From: an uncultured bacterium
GTDB lineage: Bacteria > Bacillota > Clostridia > Lachnospirales > Lachnospiraceae
Direction of reading: 5' to 3'
Length of the DNA: 64,000 bases
NCBI GenBank assembly: GCA_947073545.1
Contig: CAMTMP010000011.1
Span: 47,468-111,467, forward strand
Shown here piece by piece: positions 61,773-64,000 of the stretch. Position numbers and translations under genes: made by a program. A model generated the notes under the pieces. That model was not told the DNA's origin. It made no database searches and worked only from the letters and a program-made list of their open reading frames with translations. Every line of letters begins with the position of its first letter. Position 1 is the first letter of the stretch.

Positions 61773-63554
61773 ATGAAGAAGAGATTTTCAATTGTTGACA
61801 TGTCAGTCAAGAAAAAGATTACTTTATTCAGCGCCCTGATGCTGATTATGCTGATCCTTGTTTCGGCGGTGGGATTATGGTCCTCTAATATGGTAAACAC
61901 GGCGCGTAAGAGCCAGTATGACAACTATGCTATGCCACAATATTATGTGACACAGGGATTTGCAAATTTCTGTAACATTAAAGTGCGTATTCGGAATATT
62001 CTGTTTTACTATAATCAAGATATGGAAGCGATAGCGAAACAGGAAGAGATGATTGACAGCTATAAAGCGGATGCTGCCAGCTATTTCGCCCTCTTTGAGG
62101 AAACCATGGACAATCTGACCCCGGAGATTCAGGATCAGTACCGTTTGGTGAGAGATAAAATTGACAGTTGGTATGCGTCCTCTGATGAGGATATCAACCT
62201 TGTCAAGGAAGGTAAGACAGAGGAAGCGATCAATGAACTTGTGACCAACAGTAAGTTTGTCGCTGATGAGGTGGAAGACAATCTGCGAGTATTGATCGAG
62301 ATGATGGAGACCACATCTGATGAGAAGGATCTGGAGCTGAACACACAGTTGATGGCTCTGACAGTCCTGCAGGTGGTGGTAATGGTAGTCGCTATTCTTA
62401 TTACTATCGGGTACTGTGCACTTCTGATCAAGGCGATCACACTTCCTATGGCGAAGCTGTCCGAGGCGGCTAAGAAGATGACCATGGGTGACATTGATGT
62501 GGATTGTAAGAAGGTGTACAATGATGATCTGGGTGAACTGCTTGACGAGTTTGCGCAGATGTCTGAGGCGATCCGGGTGCAGACCGATATTACCGAGGCT
62601 ATTTCCAAGGGCGATCTGACTATGGAAGCAAATCCCCGCAGCGACAGGGATGTGCTGGGCAAGGCGATTGTCAGACTGCTTTCCGAGAACAATATGACCC
62701 TGAGCAACGTGAAGCAGGCAAGCGCTCAGATTACGGTAGGTTCCGAGCAGGTGGCAAATGCCAGCCAGGCTTTGGCACAGGGTTCTACCGAGCAGGCCAG
62801 CGCTATTGAACAGGTAACGGCGTCCATGGATGAGGTGACGCAGCGTACGAAGGCCAATGCGACACAGGCAGGTGAAGCGAACGTACTTGTACAGAACATT
62901 AAGGGTATGGCAACATCCGGTAATGACCAAATGAAGTCCATGATTCAGGCTATGGATGATATCAACGCATCCTCAGAGACGATATCCAAGATTATCAAGA
63001 CAATCGACGATATTGCATTCCAGACCAATATTCTGGCGCTGAATGCGGCAGTTGAGGCAGCAAGAGCGGGCGTACACGGTAAAGGTTTTGCAGTAGTGGC
63101 TGAGGAAGTGAGAAATCTGGCAGCGAAGAGTGCATCCGCTGCAAGCGAGACGGCAGAAATGATTGACGATACCATACATAAAGTTGGTAACGGTACAAAG
63201 ATCGCACAGGATACCGCGAAATCTCTGGATGAGATTGTAACTTCCATAGATGAGATTGTTGGTCTGATTAGTAACATTACGATTTCCTCGAATGATCAGG
63301 CAACAGCGATCTCTCAGATCGATCAGGCGATCTCTCAGGTATCTACCGTGGTACAGACCAATGCAGCTACCAGTCAGGAGTGTGCAGCGGCCAGCGAGGA
63401 ACTTTCCAACCAGGCAGTTACCCTCAAGAACCTTATGTCGAGATACCAGCTCGCATCCGATAGAATGGGCGGCGGCGGTTTCGTAGACAATACGCCGGCA
63501 TACAGCAGTGAGCCGACGATTTCCCTTGACGGCGATTACGACGACAAATATTAA
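61773..63554 (+). CDS. Methyl-accepting chemotaxis protein (four-helix-bundle sensor)
   Basis: This 593-residue receptor has a first membrane helix (about 15-36), a four-helix-bundle type extracellular sensor (about 37-190), a second helix (about 192-216), HAMP (about 217-270) and a signalling domain. The hairpin tip is [20 protein letters not shown] followed by [17 protein letters not shown]. The C-terminal 25 residues are Gly/Asp-rich, ending GDYDDKY, and do not form a pentapeptide tether. Being the last gene of the che operon, it is likely the dedicated receptor of this pathway. Ligand unknown. A strong terminator follows at 63591. Confidence 0.95.
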   Translation: MKKRFSIVDMSVKKKITLFSALMLIMLILVSAVGLWSSNMVNTARKSQYDNYAMPQYYVTQGFANFCNIKVRIRNILFYYNQDMEAIAKQEEMIDSYKADAASYFALFEETMDNLTPEIQDQYRLVRDKIDSWYASSDEDINLVKEGKTEEAINELVTNSKFVADEVEDNLRVLIEMMETTSDEKDLELNTQLMALTVLQVVVMVVAILITIGYCALLIKAITLPMAKLSEAAKKMTMGDIDVDCKKVYNDDLGELLDEFAQMSEAIRVQTDITEAISKGDLTMEANPRSDRDVLGKAIVRLLSENNMTLSNVKQASAQITVGSEQVANASQALAQGSTEQASAIEQVTASMDEVTQRTKANATQAGEANVLVQNIKGMATSGNDQMKSMIQAMDDINASSETISKIIKTIDDIAFQTNILALNAAVEAARAGVHGKGFAVVAEEVRNLAAKSASAASETAEMIDDTIHKVGNGTKIAQDTAKSLDEIVTSIDEIVGLISNITISSNDQATAISQIDQAISQVSTVVQTNAATSQECAAASEELSNQAVTLKNLMSRYQLASDRMGGGGFVDNTPAYSSEPTISLDGDYDDKY

Positions 63555-63590
63555 GAGGCGGACGAACCGGAACAGGTTCGTACAGAATAG

Positions 63591-63628
63591 ACAAAAGAGT
63601 CACTGCCTTAAGGTGGTGGCTCTTTTGT
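63591..63628 (+). terminator. Terminator of the che operon
   Basis: ACAAAAGAG (63591-63599) pairs with CTCTTTTGT (63620-63628), with a CAC/GTG extension inside. The T-rich right arm serves as the tail, and the structure can act in both directions. Confidence 0.8.
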
Positions 63629-63703
63629 AAATACGAATTTGTGTGCGGCAACTAGCGAAAATGAAAATTGGGCGGATTTTAATGAAAAAATGGAACAAGC
63701 CTC

Positions 63704-63732
63704 TTGACATTTTCCTGAAAAATATATATAAT
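63704..63732 (+). promoter_or_regulatory. Consensus promoter of tRNA-Arg
   Basis: TTGACA (63704-63709) and TATAAT (63727-63732) are exact consensus boxes with 17-bp spacing, about 55 bp before the tRNA. Confidence 0.8.
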
Positions 63733-63786
63733 TCATATGTTGTCAAAGTGTTCTGCCGATATGGCAGGGACGGCGGCAGAAAACAG

Positions 63787-63860
63787 GTGCGCTTAGCTCA
63801 GCTGGATAGAGCGTTTGGCTACGGACCAAAAGGTCGGGGGTTCGAATCCTCTAGCGCACG
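63787..63860 (+). tRNA. tRNA-Arg (anticodon ACG)
   Basis: The 74-base cloverleaf has acceptor stem GTGCGCT/AGCGCAC, a D-arm GCTC...GAGC, and anticodon stem TTTGG/CCAAA with loop CTACGGA (anticodon ACG). The T-arm GGGGG-TTCGAAT-CCTCT includes two G-T pairs. The discriminator is G and CCA is not encoded. ACG reads CGN arginine codons after deamination of A34. Confidence 0.93.
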
Positions 63861-63872
63861 GTGATTTTTGAG

Positions 63873-63917
63873 AGGCGGAAATGCTGATAAAACGGGCATT
63901 TCTGCCTTTCTTCTTTT
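63873..63917 (+). terminator. Terminator after tRNA-Arg
   Basis: AGGCGGAAATGC (63873-63884) pairs with GCATTTCTGCCT (63896-63907), with one mismatch, followed by TTCTTCTTTT. Nothing further was recognised to the end of the window. Confidence 0.8.
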
Positions 63918-64000
63918 GATTTGGGGGGAGACTGTCTGAAAACCCAAGAGCTGTTATGCTGACTGAATGATAAATCCATCCGTTCTTATTGCGGATGATT

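Noticed and set aside
63643..63864. 73-codon frame overlapping the tRNA
   Set aside because: Its C-terminal residues are a translation of the tRNA-Arg gene, a common artefact.

Overview
The window looks like chromosomal DNA from a Gram-positive anaerobe of the class Clostridia, most likely family Lachnospiraceae. The support is the protein content: DUF6145, DUF6020 and DUF4422 family proteins, a lysyl-tRNA synthetase with a C-terminal HD domain, a class B sortase, SleB-type and M23 wall hydrolases and a SAM-I riboswitch. Promoters are sigma-A-like, ribosome binding sites are strong (GGAGG type) and base composition is moderate. The assignment is made from recognised families, not from a database search. 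No prophage, insertion sequence, CRISPR array or rRNA was seen; one tRNA is present.

Layout. 1-1747: end of a polar amino acid ABC importer (binding protein, permease, ATPase) with a terminator. 1947-3073: a MotA/TolQ-like membrane protein overlapping a membrane-anchored LuxR-type regulator. 3056-6165: two divergent MATE exporters. 6211-15830: surface and sugar-nucleotide functions (DUF4422 protein, lipoprotein, UDP-sugar pyrophosphorylase, galE, hemolysin III family protein, DUF6020 membrane protein) and a small alarmone synthetase. 15873-22022: a response-regulator remnant, a chemoreceptor, a coiled-coil membrane protein, a LysM/G5/M23 peptidase and murA. 22154-23794: SAM-I riboswitch and metK. 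23842-36695: dnaE, a second chemoreceptor, pfkA, a SpoU-type rRNA methyltransferase, proC, an SH3/SleB-type hydrolase, an NfeD/SPFH pair and argF. 36721-42990: birA, DUF6145, dusB, an unrecognised protein, greA and lysS-HD. 43111-45931: sortase B, and convergently a diguanylate cyclase. 46166-52387: a LacI-regulated fructoside utilisation operon (GH32 enzyme, binding protein, two permeases, no ATPase).

52453-63628 is a signalling island. A REC-HD-GYP protein, a stand-alone Hpt protein, a PAS histidine kinase and a second, apparently degenerate REC-HD-GYP protein are followed by cheR-cheB-cheY-cheA-cheW and a chemoreceptor. No flagellar genes are in view. This suggests a chemosensory pathway coupled to cyclic di-GMP, although the same gene set could serve motility encoded elsewhere. 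A tRNA-Arg(ACG) and its terminator close the window.

The most unusual feature is a set of dispersed intergenic palindromic repeats. Family A is bounded by ATAAGCAGA/TCTGCTTAT ends (four copies). Family B is a double hairpin starting TAGTGTGAGAAG (three copies, two of them at or next to a stop codon). Families C and D have two copies each. One A copy sits between the SAM riboswitch terminator and metK, one B copy splits the sugar permease genes, and a C copy supplies the last codons of a protein gene.
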